Below are positions 1 to 11,479 of a stretch of DNA of 64,000 bases, piece after piece. How positions within the stretch are numbered: the stretch's first letter is position 1; each line of letters opens with the position of its first letter. A model generated the notes under the pieces. It was not told the DNA's origin, ran no database searches, and saw only the letters and a list, made by a program, of their open reading frames with translations. Source of the stretch: Rhyzopertha dominica (lineage: Eukaryota > Arthropoda > Insecta > Coleoptera > Bostrichidae); the NCBI GenBank assembly GCA_025024175.1, contig QCXZ01000001.1, positions 19,654,001 through 19,718,000 on the forward strand. Direction: 5' to 3'. The position numbers were made by a program, and so were the translations under genes.

Positions 1-178
1 AACAATTCACATTAGCTTAGCTGTCAGTTGCTGTTAGCTGTATGGTATATGCGGCAATTACTGTAGCTTAACTTAACTAATTCTCTTATTTATGCCTGTC
101 TAGTGATCAAAGAATTACACCAGCATATATATTCTTTGATAGTAATCGACATGCTCTTTGTGTGTTAGTAAACAAAGT

Positions 179-352
179 TGCTGTGTTGTGGACTGTAACA
201 GCTATGCAAACACAGACAAATCAGTTAAATATTACTGCTTTCCATCCATACCTCATGAAGAAGAAGGTCGCAAATTGTGTATTAGTAGCATCCACAGAAA
301 AAATGAGTAGGTATGGCATTCTACTTAATATTGTGCTAATTGTGCAGAATAC
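179..352 (+). pseudogene. THAP zinc-finger remnant
   Basis: Reading the frame that begins at 179 gives a C2CH-type THAP finger: CCVVDC at the start, an FPSIP motif in the middle, a tryptophan after the first stop, and CAEY where a THAP domain normally has C-x-E-H-F. THAP fingers are DNA-binding domains found at the N terminus of P-element-type transposases and of many host proteins derived from them. The copy is dead: in-frame stops lie at 308-310 and 326-328, and the zinc-binding histidine is replaced by tyrosine. No transposase catalytic domain was found downstream. An overlapping 87-codon ORF at 162-425 is in another frame. Whether this was a transposon or a host gene cannot be told from the finger alone. 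Confidence 0.65.
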
Positions 353-996
353 CAAACCATCGCCGAGGTTGCACACTACTAGAACACTGCCTTCTGAAGA
401 TGAATCTGAAATTTTTGAAAAATGAGTTTTTATACGTGGACCTGCGTTACGACGCACCGTGTTGTTCCGTATACGGTGTTGTGTCGCGACTCGCCAGTGT
501 GGTTTCAAACAGAATATGGTGATTATCCAGCGATTGTTGAGGCGTTTAGGCCGTGTTTTTTTGCATGGCTTCAAAACACTCGCGTAGCAGGACCGAACGT
601 AAAGAAACCATTAAAGAAGCATGCGACACTATGCAGTACCTACAAGGAGAAACACCATGTGTATAAAATAATTGGAAATTAAAATACTAGATACATAAAC
701 CCTTACATTTCGAAAATAAGATGCGACCGCAAGAAAAGGATATTCATGTTCCGGAAGACTGTCTTCTAGGAGTGTGCAAAATTTCACTTTTATTTGACGA
801 AGGTGCGGTATTCTATATTGCTGTTTAGTATTTTTATACGTCCCGTCAGTACGATGATCAAATTTTATGCTTTGTAACCCAAAATATACCACTGTATCCA
901 TTTTCTGTGATTAAACCGCCTTTTGACAAAAGACTCTAGGTTAAGATTTCTTACCAGAAATGTGTGAGTTACACGCTGCGGGGCGCCGCAAAGCGG
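353..996. other. No gene recognised
   Basis: The short ORFs here overlap one another on both strands and show no family motif. No repeat structure was seen apart from the target-site copy at 997-1002 belonging to the adjacent MITE. Confidence 0.5.
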
Positions 997-1002
997 TTTG
1001 CG

Positions 1003-1283
1003 CTAAAGTCCCTAGATAGATAAAGTACCGCAATTGTCCGCCATTTTAGTGGAAAATATTAGAAAGAGATGGGAGAGGGAACCAAACTCTCAAACCTGAC
1101 CTTAAAGATTAGAGAACTGGCAGATAATTGACATCGCGTTTTATGCATCAGAACTTTCTATCTGACAGTTTTATAATCTTTAGTGTTAAATTTTATTGGT
1201 TTGGTTCCCTCTCCCATCTCCTTCTAATATTTTGCACTAAAATGGCGGACAATTACGGTACTTTATCTATCTAGGGACTTTAG
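1003..1283. mobile_element. MITE with long terminal inverted repeats and 6-bp TSD
   Basis: The element begins CTAAAGTCCCTAGATAGATA and ends with the reverse complement. The inverted arms match over about 85 bp with only scattered changes, then continue as an imperfect match almost to the centre, so a single strand could fold into one long hairpin. It is flanked by the perfect direct repeat TTTGCG at 997-1002 and 1284-1289, the expected target-site duplication. At 281 bp with no coding capacity it is a miniature inverted-repeat transposable element. The superfamily is not assigned; the 6-bp duplication argues against Tc1/mariner, which duplicates TA. The well-conserved arms suggest a fairly recent insertion. 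Confidence 0.88.
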
Positions 1284-1289
1284 TTTGCG

Positions 1290-4200
1290 TTCATTGCCTA
1301 TACTTACCGACCGTACCAACCTGCGTCGTAATTCGTAAATCCACCGTTAAATGACGTATTGTCGATTTTCACAGAATGACCGAGCAAACTGCAATGTAGA
1401 TTTCTGTAGTCAGAAACGTATAAACTTAGATCGCAGTTGGTAAAGCACTGATCTCTAAAAATAATTGGATGTCGCATAAGTCTTGTGACAAGTAGAATCT
1501 CGTGCGCCACCATGCCGCTGGTCATGGTACTATCAATTTAGCGGCGCGTTCAAAGAAAATGCCATATTTTTAAGGTTAGGTTCACGATTTTAACCGTCAC
1601 TTTTAGTACAATGACCAGCGGCTCGAAGCACTAAAGTGGCTTCAAATTATCACAATTAATTTACAAAGATTTTGGTATGTAAGCGACATCCACTTATTTT
1701 TAGAGATCGGTGTCGCAAAGCCACATCTTTTACAAAATGACTCCTAAAGTGCGACAAGACATGTCAACGTCAAAATTCCAGAGACGTTACTAATAGAGTT
1801 GTGCTTTAAAAAAATGTGCATTATAGTCAGTTTTAATGCAGTTTCATAGCTAGTTTCAATTAGTATATTTATGTGCGAAAGTTTTATTTACAAATAGTGT
1901 CGTTCACAGTGCAATATCTCCTAAGTGATTTAATACATATAGTTTTTTTTTGATACGACTGTTTCAGCTAACATCATCAGACATGCATCATTTGAACCAC
2001 ACCTACAGGTGCAGAAATATTTTTTTTGATATGGTACACAGTTGATAAATTCCGCCCGTTGTAAAACTCATTCGAATTGATTATAAAGATTTGGTTTCAT
2101 TTTTGTTCGGGTATTTGCTTATGTGTATGTAAGTGCCAAATAGGTTAGTCGTTGGATTTTATGTTGGACTCTCCTTACATTTCATAAAAATAAGCTACTT
2201 TTTAGTTTCCCGTTTTCGATAACTTCCATTGTCGATAGATAGAAACCTAATGCTTAAATAAACGAAAACCTATTATGTGATGACGGACATCACTTGATTT
2301 GATTTAATATTCCTAGGCGGTCTGGTTACTTTAAACTCACTCAATGTTTTATCACAAAGGCAAATTCACAGTTATATACAGTTGCTTTCGTTTCTTTTCA
2401 GTGTCGCCCGCCTTTTTATTGCTTGCGCATTATTATCCCGATACAAACTGTTATAGCTCGTATATTTGATGGCCATTTTTATTACCCATAACTGTAAACA
2501 GGTGCATGAAAAGACCAGGATGAAGAACAAAGATGTACAACTTACGGAAAGCGCCTACAACGGAATGTGGACGGAGTTATCAACGTGGCCTTGGATGAAA
2601 ACCAACGTTCTCTCCTGTCCCATCCCATTCCCTCCCTATTCTAATACGAGAAGTCGAGGGTCGTAAAGCCGACGCTTGCATGCTCGTTTCGACGCGGTTT
2701 CATGAATTACTAATGCTTATTTTCTGTACGCAGTCTGGTTTTGTTATGTCTTCTGCTTGTGTCTGGCCTGGGATGGTGAAATCTTGGCATAAGCTTGAAG
2801 ATTTCCCTCTCCGGAACAACCCTCGCACGTCGTCTACTCTGATTTTATTTCATATGTACACTTCTTATACGGTTCGCTCGACGATCGTTGTGAACGTTAG
2901 CTCCCTCGACTGTTGGCTGTTTGTGAGATGACGATAAGGCTAATTTGCCGAAAAAAAATTGCGTGTGTGGTGAAGGCGTTCACGTTTGTTGCTTTCCACT
3001 TGGATGAAGAACACTTTAGCGGCCATATTTAATGAAATTAAAGTTGGACTATTTTATCCAATTAGTTTAAATTTTGAGAATAATAAAGTTTGACATCAGA
3101 GTGCTTTTATTTTATCGTATTTAGAAACTGTGAAAATGCCTTTTTGCTGATTAGTAGGTAACGCTTTGGGCGGTGTTACTATGGGCTATTCATTGATGGA
3201 ATACAAAGTAAATCGCAAAACTGAAAATTACCTGCAGTGTAAAGGGTAAGTAATTAAAGAGGGGTGATCCGCCTTAAAGAAATTCAAGTTCTTAGAATCA
3301 CCGCTAGACGGCACTACAATACCTCCAAATTGCGAAAATAATGTTTTGCCATTTTTGCTGTAATACAGATATCCATTAGTTAATATTATAAGTTCCTCTA
3401 AGCAAAACTCTTATCATTTTATACCAAACATTTTTTAGAAACAGTATGAAATCGGTAATATCTCTGGGTAGGCTTACAACGCTAGCAAGTAGTTTATGTA
3501 TTTTCCTAAAGTTGTAACCGTTTTTCTTTGTGGGTGTGGGTTTGACGGAATTGAAGTGCACACACGGTTTGCGAAACTGAACTTTATTTAACACACGTAA
3601 TCAAAACTTTAACACACAACTTAAGATGAATAATTAGCGGTATCTTAAAGTGCAAAACTATATAATTCTAATTCTATCAACGAACAGAGAGCTCCAGCAC
3701 ACGCATCCGGCGTTGCCGAGCACCGACCGCCCAGTGTCCGCATCCGCAGTCTACGCATGACTTCTCAGTTTTAAACACTTCTACCTCGTTCGCACTACTC
3801 ATCACTAGAGGGCGTTACGCGGCACAATAGAAACACTTGGTACAAAGTCCCACCTAAATTTTCATATTTGTTCTTGCTATTCGTAAACCTCGATTAACGT
3901 TTGCCAAGAATGGTTTTAGAATAATTTAAAAAAAGCGGGCCTAGTAAATTAACTGTTTCATTTCTTATTGTCAAAAATAGTAAAATAATAATAAAAACTA
4001 TAAGAAAGAATTTAGATGGCAATGCCATCTGTCAGCATTAAACTGACATGATGACAAAGCCACCTAGCTGCCTTAACGGGTACTGCTTCCTAAAGGAAGT
4101 GACCTGTAGCCTGACAAATTGACATGCACCTGCATACTTCAATTTGACAAAATTATGGCAGACAATTTGAACATTAAAAAAATGATAATTGTGTTACCGG

Positions 4201-4433
4201 GTGTTTAGTATAAACGGTTTCATTTTGTGGTTGTTCTAATACACGTTTTACCGTTTATGCTTCTCTACATAATTGCGACCGCTACGCACTTTAGGATTAA
4301 TAATGAATATGTTATTTTGACAGCTAAAGGTGCTTTAAGTTCCAATAAAATTATTAGAAGGCTAGAATATTTTTTTATTATATAATTCCAAACACAAAAG
4401 AACATTATGTAAATCAGGTTTAAACGGTTTAAT
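1290..4433. other. No gene recognised
   Basis: A 3.1-kb stretch with only short overlapping ORFs. The part at about 2460-2940 is richer in G and C and has longer open stretches (2466-2666, 2680-2931), but neither resembles a family I know. No tandem repeat or RNA gene was seen. Confidence 0.4.
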
Positions 4434-4622
4434 CTGCATTCAGTTTTCCTTTTAATTATGTGAAAAGTCACATACCGTTAGCTATAAATATTTCTAGAAA
4501 ACGATTACTTTTTTCTCTTCAAATTTTCGTATTTTCGAACACCAAAAACATCCCAAAACGCGGTTTTTACCTGTTTTTTTCTGCATTTAATTTTCCTTTT
4601 AATTATATGAAAAATTTCACAT
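4434..4622 (+). repeat. Pair of 40-bp direct repeats
   Basis: Two copies of a segment that starts CTGCATT and contains TTTTCCTTTTAATTAT lie at 4434-4473 and 4581-4622, offset by 147 bp. They differ at a few positions, so this is an old local duplication. Function unknown. Confidence 0.7.
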
Positions 4623-5071
4623 CTCAAATTATTATTTTTCAGATTCAGCAATAACCTAGCAAACTAAAATGTATAATACGTACGCTTTTCTGGAGATGAA
4701 ATTCGCTCCCTTGGCAACAGTTCTCACAGCCTAATCAGGCATAATACCACCCCTTGCCCTAATAGCATAGCCTTACTTACTGAGCTCGATATCGTGTCCT
4801 CTGGGATGTTACACTGCTCCCCTTGTGCTCTAACAATAAGCCCTAAGATCGATGTATGGGCAAAAAACCGCTCGCATGCTTCTTTTTTAACCCGGATTTG
4901 CATGGTATACACTCTTCAACTTTACAGCAGACTTATTATGCTCGAAATCTATGTTATACTCCGTAATCCAGTTAAATTTGGGAATGGAACAAATTTCTGT
5001 AGAATCGTTTATTTTAAACAGTCGTGACTGCCATTTTGGTAATCAAATGACTTTGTACTTGAGATAAGTAT
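4623..5071. other. No gene recognised
   Basis: Only two short opposing ORFs (4724-4912 minus and 4794-5027 plus) that shadow each other. No motif was seen. Confidence 0.45.
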
Positions 5072-5465
5072 TGTCACAACCCTCGAACCTGGATTGTGCG
5101 CCGTTGTGCTAGAGATTACCTGAAACAAAACAGTAGGGGCGCAGGTAAGAAAGATACGACTTAGGTTCTAAACAGCTATTTATTAACATAGAGATCTGTA
5201 AACAACTAACATAAAACAGACATTAATAATCGTAGCACACAGACATATATTAGAATGACAATAGAATATTTTACCTTGTTACTTACATTGTGCTAGGAGG
5301 GCTAGCTCCTGCCAGAGGGACAACGTTTTACATTCTGCAGTACTGTAAATTATTCCCCAATTATTCACGATTGATTTATCCTCGTATTTATACCTACTCA
5401 ACTCGCTAATACGTCATAATGCTTGGCTAGCATTATATTCGGTGCTAGCGGGAAGTGCAATGACA
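5072..5465 (-). mobile_element. Solo LTR of an LTR retrotransposon
   Basis: On the minus strand this 394-bp block begins TGTCATTG and ends TTGTGACA, so it has the TG...CA ends and short terminal inverted repeat (TGTCA/TGACA) of a long terminal repeat. Read in that direction it contains TATAAATA at 5392-5385 as a promoter and AATAAA at 5184-5179 as a polyadenylation signal about 200 bp later, followed by about 110 bp that would be the end of R plus U5. That order (U3-R-U5) is what an LTR needs. No second LTR and no gag-pol sequence adjoin it, so it is a solo LTR, probably left by recombination. The flanking 4-5 bases (AGTAT left, CAAAA right) do not match, so no target duplication is visible. 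Confidence 0.72.
5385..5392 (-). promoter_or_regulatory. TATA box of the solo LTR
   Basis: TATAAATA on the minus strand, about 75 bp inside the 5' end of the LTR, in the position of a U3 promoter. The paired AATAAA lies at 5179-5184 on the same strand. Confidence 0.5.
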
Positions 5466-5929
5466 CAAAAATGCTGACTTAAATAGTAACGTTCTGTTCT
5501 AGAATGTGGAACGATCTAGTAAAATGAAAAGTTCAATATTTGACAGCATAAAACGTTTAGTACTACAATGGTTTGCGTTAGGCAGCTGCCTCTTTTTAAA
5601 GTACTTTTACTTTACACATAAAATTGTTTTTTTAATAGCATCCACCGATTTTATTACGTTTTTTGATAATGCTTGGAATATTTTTTTAAGCTTAAATACA
5701 GAGCAAGGAAGAATATGTCAGAGTCGCAGGATTTTTGGAATTTCATAATTTTTTTTTGTAGATATTTAGATGAATATTTTATAGTAGCCATAACTTAAAA
5801 AACGTATTAATCTCCTATACTTTTCGTATAACATACTCCAATTATGTTAAATTTTTGCTGAAATTTAATTGTAGTTTTCAATTCTCCATCGATTCTGCAT
5901 CTATTTGTCATGAATTTTGCTTTTGTTAT
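5466..5929. other. No gene recognised
   Basis: AT-rich DNA between the LTR and the transposase remnant. The 80-codon ORF at 5506-5748 is phenylalanine- and leucine-rich with no recognisable motif. The left end of the neighbouring mariner-like element may lie here but no terminal repeat was found. Confidence 0.4.
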
Positions 5930-6600
5930 TGGTAGTACGCAAAGCCTACAAGAATAATGATACCCTGACAACTATTGCGATATACATATATGAACAATTT
6001 GATATTTTAAAGAACCGTGCATTTTGGCAAATACTTAAGAATTCAAAATTGCATTCACAACAACAGAAAAGAAGTGGGGCGCCAAAATTAATTCGGCAAT
6101 TTCAAGAACTTCAAAATTAGCGCTTTCATAGGTACACAAAAAGTAAATATTATTAACAGGCCCTCAAAGATGCTACATTTTTAGAAAAAAAAATTAGTTT
6201 GATCTGACAACAGAATTAAATAGAAAGCATTCTAAAGGCAGAAACTTTGCTGAATGGGTTTAAGGTTTAGGGCATGCAACGGATGAAGAAAGATCGTGTG
6301 ACCTTACTCCTTGTCAGTATTTTCTTTGGGAGCTGGGTTGATGCAAACAAACCCAAAACAGTGCAAAAATTTAAAAGAGGAAGTTGAAGGATATGTGTGA
6401 AAAAGCGATTATTATATTATCATCAAGCGCGTGAGGCGCTGCAGAGCAAGTCGTGTAGGACATATACCAGACACTTTTCATTCTTGAATGATAACCTTTA
6501 CCTGATGCGAGTATGCAAAAATATTTTTCGTTTTCTAAAAATTAAGTTCCTATTTTTTGGGGCTTGTTGAACCCGGCACTCTTGTTCGGACACCCTATAT
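5930..6600 (+). pseudogene. Decayed mariner-like (DDE_3) transposase
   Basis: Two pieces of an insect Tc1/mariner-superfamily transposase can be read. At about 5935-6117 a 60-codon stretch (AYKNNDTL ... RSGAPKLIRQF) resembles the N-terminal helix-turn-helix region that ends in a GRP-like linker. At 6291-6338 the frame gives RSCDLTPCQYFLWE, matching the S-P-D-L-T-P-x-x-F-F-L-W motif around the third catalytic aspartate. After a frameshift, ANKPKTVQ then LKEEVEGYV follow as in the family's C-terminal tail. Stops and at least two frameshifts kill it. The block ends at CGGACACCCTATAT (6587-6600), similar to the CACCCTGTA ends of other elements in this window, so this may be the right terminus. 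The middle of the protein is not readable. Confidence 0.72.
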
Positions 6601-8806
6601 GAGTATCACTGTTAAATCTAGTTACCAGTACACTATACATTACGTATAATATATACATTGCAGATGTCAAGACTGGTATTTTATATCTTATTTGTTCTCT
6701 TTTGCAGTAAATAAACTCGAATTCAACTTCTAAATTAATATGCTATTACTTTGTAATTCCTGCTTTTATATAGTGTGCAGGCTTACTGTCTACACGTATT
6801 GAACACGTTCTTTGTGCTGTAATAAAGCATGTGGTCCCTAAGTGATGTCATATAGATGTATGTTTATGTTCACCATCAAACACTATAAACCGTCGAGTAT
6901 AAATTTTTCTGTGGTTCATCCTCGCCGCTTGAACATCCAACAATTCCTTGTGAAGATAAAGTTAAACACGCTTCGTATATTCTTATAAAACAGCTACTTT
7001 AGTCAAGACAGCTTCTTTGCGGTTTACCGGTAATTTAGATAAAGTAATTTCGCAATTTTGGAGGATGAAAGTTTTGTGGTGGCATCAATAAATAATTGTT
7101 TACTTCAGCAAATTTGCTTGCCGACAACTTTATTAGAACGGAAGGGTGAATGTGGCAAAGCTTATAAAATATTCATCAAACGACCTTCGTTATTGAACTC
7201 AAAACAGGGAAGCGAAAAGGGTTTGTTGAAAACTCAGGCTGCCTAAAAGGAAATAACTGGCAGCAAGCAATACTCGGCAATACTGCATTGGTAGTGTTAC
7301 TTCATGGTTCAAGAAGAACCTAAATACGTGAAACTAGGTATATGTTTACTTTAATCAGTATCACATTATTAGTTTCCTTTTTTAACAGTGATTGTCACGA
7401 CAAAATATGTACGAAATTCACTACCACCACGTAATGACCTTTTATCATTTTAAAATTGATTTATTTCATCAGCATATTTGGTATTTCGAGTTATTTGTTA
7501 TATCACGAATACCTTTTTTATATCATTAACCCCTGAATAGATTTTCCTTAAAAGCACATACTTAATAGATGCAGTTAAATTAGAAATACAAGTGGCTGTT
7601 GATATTTGGGTATATGTAATATTACCTGCCTTAATGACCTTAAGACACGCCAAATGTTGATTTTTACTTTTTTTGTGCCTTTTGTTTGTCCACTTTTATG
7701 GAATGCCAACTCGAAGCTTGCTTGATAAACTTCACACTTGTCCCTAATACTGCATCGTGACAATATCTGTCTGCTATAACTTATTTAAGGCAAAATAAAA
7801 TCGAATTGATTATACATTTTACTTACTCATGTGCAGTCTGATTATTATTCAGTCCTACAAAGTCTCGTAACTTGAATGGTCATCGATAACCTTTTGCAAT
7901 GGTTACCGATAATATTTTTATTCATTTAATTTGTTAAAAGTGCGGTGGGCGGGGCTGCGTTGGCAGTGTGTAATTTTATACACCCTTACAACCTACATGT
8001 ATGGTGTTACTTGTACTAGTTATTTTAATGTACGCTTGTGTAAAAGCAAATTAATGTAGTAAATCTTGGAAGAAGATAACTTGGTTTGAAGGTCTTCGTT
8101 TTAATTAATGGAAATATGTAATGTTTTAAAAAATTTGAAAAACCTACTGAAAGTTTTTGATGTCCTGACTGAACGCAAGCTACTGCTAATAAGCAGTTAG
8201 ATATATAGGTATAGGTATCTTCGAGTATTTAAAGGTAATAGACTATTTAATAGGAATCATAAAAAAATCTTTTTGATAGTTCGGCAAGGGTTCTTTTTCA
8301 TGGTTCTATGCTTTCAGATATTGATGATACATAACATAATTATGAAACTGATTGTACCAAAATCTGATATTGCTAATCGCATCAGACATTATCATCAGAA
8401 GTTATTTATTATAATAACATTTTATTTAGCCTAATCCATTACTATTTGTGTTAAATTAACTTCGAACATTTATTTGGGGAGCACTGCGAAAATTTTCGGA
8501 ATCAAGTACTTCTTGGATTGCCATCATTCCGCAGTAATCATATCCGAAAAGTAACGATTTTGTAACAAAATAAAAATTTCCAATCGTGATTTTCGAGTGA
8601 TGATTTTTGTTCTAATTTTGATACCGTTTAACACCAAAGCAATGTGTGAATTGGTATTTGGAAATGAAGTTTAAGAATACTATCTGTTTTTTAAATTTGT
8701 AAAATAATTGCTTTTGAAGTTGTCTACTACATGTTGATATCTTTTGCCTTTGAAGTTACTTAATTTATTTCCACGTTTTCTCTCAATTTAACCATATCTT
8801 TTTTAT
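6601..8806. other. No gene recognised
   Basis: 2.2 kb of AT-rich DNA. ORFs at 7058-7246 (plus) and 7575-7763 (minus) have no recognisable motif. No inverted or tandem repeat of note was seen. Confidence 0.4.
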
Positions 8807-9089
8807 CCACTGTGACTTGAGTTCAGTTGGGTATTTGTTTCTATTTGCTAGTTCGTCTGCCTTTATATTCCCCTTTATGCCTGTGTGTCCTGCAATCCAG
8901 ACTAATTCTGTCCTTAAAGCATGTACTCATTGTTTCTTGATATTTTTGTCTCTTTTTTCCATATTTGGGTGAAGTTCTATTAGCAAGACTTCTTCGTATT
9001 GCACTTTTATCAATAATTTCGATAAGTGCTTTTTCTATAGCTTTTAATTCAGTTAATATTGATGAACAGTGTATTAGATTTCGCTTCAT
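8807..9089 (-). pseudogene. RNase H domain fragment of a non-LTR retrotransposon
   Basis: The minus strand at 8911-8807 reads TELVWIAGHTGIKGNIKADE and continues LANRNKYP, the conserved C-terminal block of the RNase H domain at the end of ORF2 in Jockey/R1/I-type elements (the V-W-x-x-G-H-x-G-x-x-G-N-x-x-A-D motif, with the catalytic histidine and aspartate). Just upstream, at 9089-8990, the ORF contains ILTELKAIEKAL, matching the S-x-x-A-E-L-x-A-I helix of the same domain. A frameshift separates the two and the middle (second catalytic aspartate region) is scrambled. RNase H removes RNA from the RNA:DNA hybrid during element copying. No intact reverse transcriptase is attached upstream. Confidence 0.82.
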
Positions 9090-9220
9090 AAATGGGCAAT
9101 ACGTCCTTCATACCATCTTTTTAAATCACTTACTTGGTCCATAGCCTCTATCATTGGAGAGGGTTTTGTTTTCTCAGAGTTTAATTTTTTATTAACTGTT
9201 ACTTTTCAAGCAGTTCTTCG

Positions 9221-9382
9221 CTATGAAGCTGTCTTAAGTTTTATTGTTCCGTATTCTAGAAGTAATTCTCCTGTTTCAGCGATCGTAACATTTGTGGGAG
9301 TTATTTTATATAACCTGTCTCCACTCTTAGTGCTTGAAGTTAAATTTTTTTCAAGATATTTTATCCTTGTTTTACTAATCAT
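9221..9382 (-). other. Short unrecognised ORF upstream of the RNase H fragment
   Basis: A 53-codon frame from an ATG at 9382-9380 to a TAG at 9223-9221 with protein-like composition. It contains LLEYGTI, which resembles the L-x-Y-G motif found after the palm in non-LTR reverse transcriptases, and it lies on the same strand 130 bp upstream of the RNase H fragment. It could be the end of the same element with a deletion between them. It may equally be chance. Confidence 0.25.
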
Positions 9383-10676
9383 AATTACACCCATCATTTT
9401 AATATTTTACTTATATATTTATATAATTTATACATAGGAAATATAATTATTGCCTGAAATCATTTATAAATGAACATATAATTTATATACTAACAAACAA
9501 TGAAGGTTGGCTCCCCATCATGTTTCCTGATTGCCCTTGATATGTTTAGGGCTTTTAGGGCTTTATTCTACGTGTCTATGTGCAGTCAGAATGCACTTCA
9601 AGCTCTGACATTCTTAGGATCCTATTCGTAGCAAAATACATAGCTTTACATTTATCTGTAAATATTGTCAATTTATTGGCGTAAATCCGTTGCTAAATGC
9701 TTTCCATGTGTAGGTTAAGCGTATGTACAATCTTAACCGTGACCGATAGCATCTGAATAATGGATTATATTAAATCAAACATGTATATGTTAAATAAATA
9801 ATTATAATCTTGCATTTCTCAGTGTCTGTCATTGACAAATGTCAATCGTTTCCGCTTTTAAGCAAAATGAGTGGAAATGGAAACCAGTAGATGAGTACGA
9901 GAAAAGATATTGTGTCGTCTCAATGTGCTGGAATCCCTAACTAGCATTTTTCTTGTGCAAGACGATCTTTGGTAAGTTATTGGATTCTTCTTCCCATCAA
10001 GGCCCAGCTACATCGCGAACAACGTGTATGCATCAACAATGTAGGTACACCAATGTAGGTATTTACTGATCTGACAAATGCGAAATTAGATATATAACAT
10101 AAAAAACACTGTTGCGAAGCACAAGGCACAAATGCTTAGCTAACAGTAAGTTACGTCACAGTCAGTGGCATGATTGAAAGTTTTCATATAATTGATTTTG
10201 TAAATATTTTAATTGTTAATTATTTTCTGCGCATAAAGTTATTTTACTTGGTAAAATCCGCCGTGGTGGATATTTATATTAACGGCTCTATTATGTGTAC
10301 AATTGTCCCATTTGTGTTTAAATATTCATCAGAAGGTGATTTTTGTATCTAGTAAACGCTGCTTAATATAATGCTTAATGACAGCTGTCGTCAACTTTCC
10401 AATTAATGGTTTTTTCAAATATTTTTATTGTCTCCTCAGCACCCGTTTTGGTTTGCTTCCAATATATTTTGGAACATTGTGTGTCGTGTAAATGAATGAA
10501 AGATACACCCAGAATAATTTTCCACGTGAGGACCAAGCAATTTCGTTACAGAACACCCTCATCTCGCGCGAAAACAACTCCTCGTTGTACCATCTGGAAG
10601 ACGCACCCTTGATTAGGAGCAATAATTAGTGAAATAACTTCCACGCCCCTGTCATCGTAGCTGCATCGTCGGTGTA
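9383..10676. other. No gene recognised
   Basis: AT-rich, short ORFs only. Nothing resembling a family motif, RNA gene or structured repeat was found. Confidence 0.4.
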
Positions 10677-10737
10677 TCTCAGTGGCAATTATACCGGGCT
10701 CAATCTGCATTATGCAGATTGTTAGCACTCAGTGGCA
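10677..10737. promoter_or_regulatory. 21-bp palindrome between two direct repeats
   Basis: CAATCTGCAT (10701-10710) and its perfect reverse complement ATGCAGATTG (10712-10721) are separated by one base. The pair is bracketed by the 11-bp direct repeat CTCAGTGGCAA at 10678-10688 and 10727-10737. Such a symmetric arrangement could be a dimeric protein-binding site; that is inference. It lies in a stretch with more balanced base composition than the surroundings. Confidence 0.35.
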
Positions 10738-11479
10738 ACCAGCAGTCTCGTCGCCCGCTTCCTTCTCCATCCCGGTCTGTTTTTAGGCCATGGAAAGAAA
10801 ATGTTTTCCCGAACGCATTTACATAAAGTTGGGCTCGCGCCGGATCCCGACGACACCAAAGAAATGGAACGTTCGCGGCCCCTTCTTAGCGAGATTGTAT
10901 ATATTTGTGTTAATGCCTCTTTAATTATGCAAATAGGAAATTGGATTAACCCATTTTTTCTTTTGTCTGGGGATGAAAATATTGTGCTTGTCTTAATTGG
11001 TATCATTACGCTGATATTTATGCATGGATCAAAAACAGATTCGAAGATTTGGTAGTTTAAATTTGATGTAATTATGCTATGTGGCGGTCTTCAAAAATTA
11101 AGAAAAAAAAGGTATTTATCTAACGCCGCCGCCGTTTAAGCTGTAAACCAACTACGCAATGGACTAAATAATATTAAGCACGTTTTTGACAAGCAGAGTT
11201 TTGTTTAGGTAAATTGTGATTTTGTACATACTTATGTTTACGTGACTTGCAAGGTTGCAACTTAAACTATTTTACCTTTTGAGCAAAATTTAAGCAACTT
11301 TTTCATTTTTTGACTTGGATACGTCTTTTCTCTAGTTTTGTGCTGTAGGTACTACCTTAAAAAGTGTCATCTAGCGGTGCTAACAGGTATTATGCTTTAG
11401 CGGTAAAACAGAACTCTGAATACACAGAGCCTGAATCAGATTTTTAGCGCAAATAGAATATTCTTGGAGGAAACGAGGA
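10738..11479. other. Balanced-composition DNA, no gene recognised
   Basis: Two opposing ORFs (10732-11055 plus, 10722-11006 minus) overlap almost entirely, have no family motif, and their codon use shows no clear strand preference. I read this as noncoding, possibly a conserved regulatory island. Confidence 0.35.

Noticed and set aside
10722..11055. ORFs of 107 and 94 codons on opposite strands
   Set aside because: They occupy the same bases, show no family motif and no splice or expression context; both are likely chance in balanced-composition DNA.
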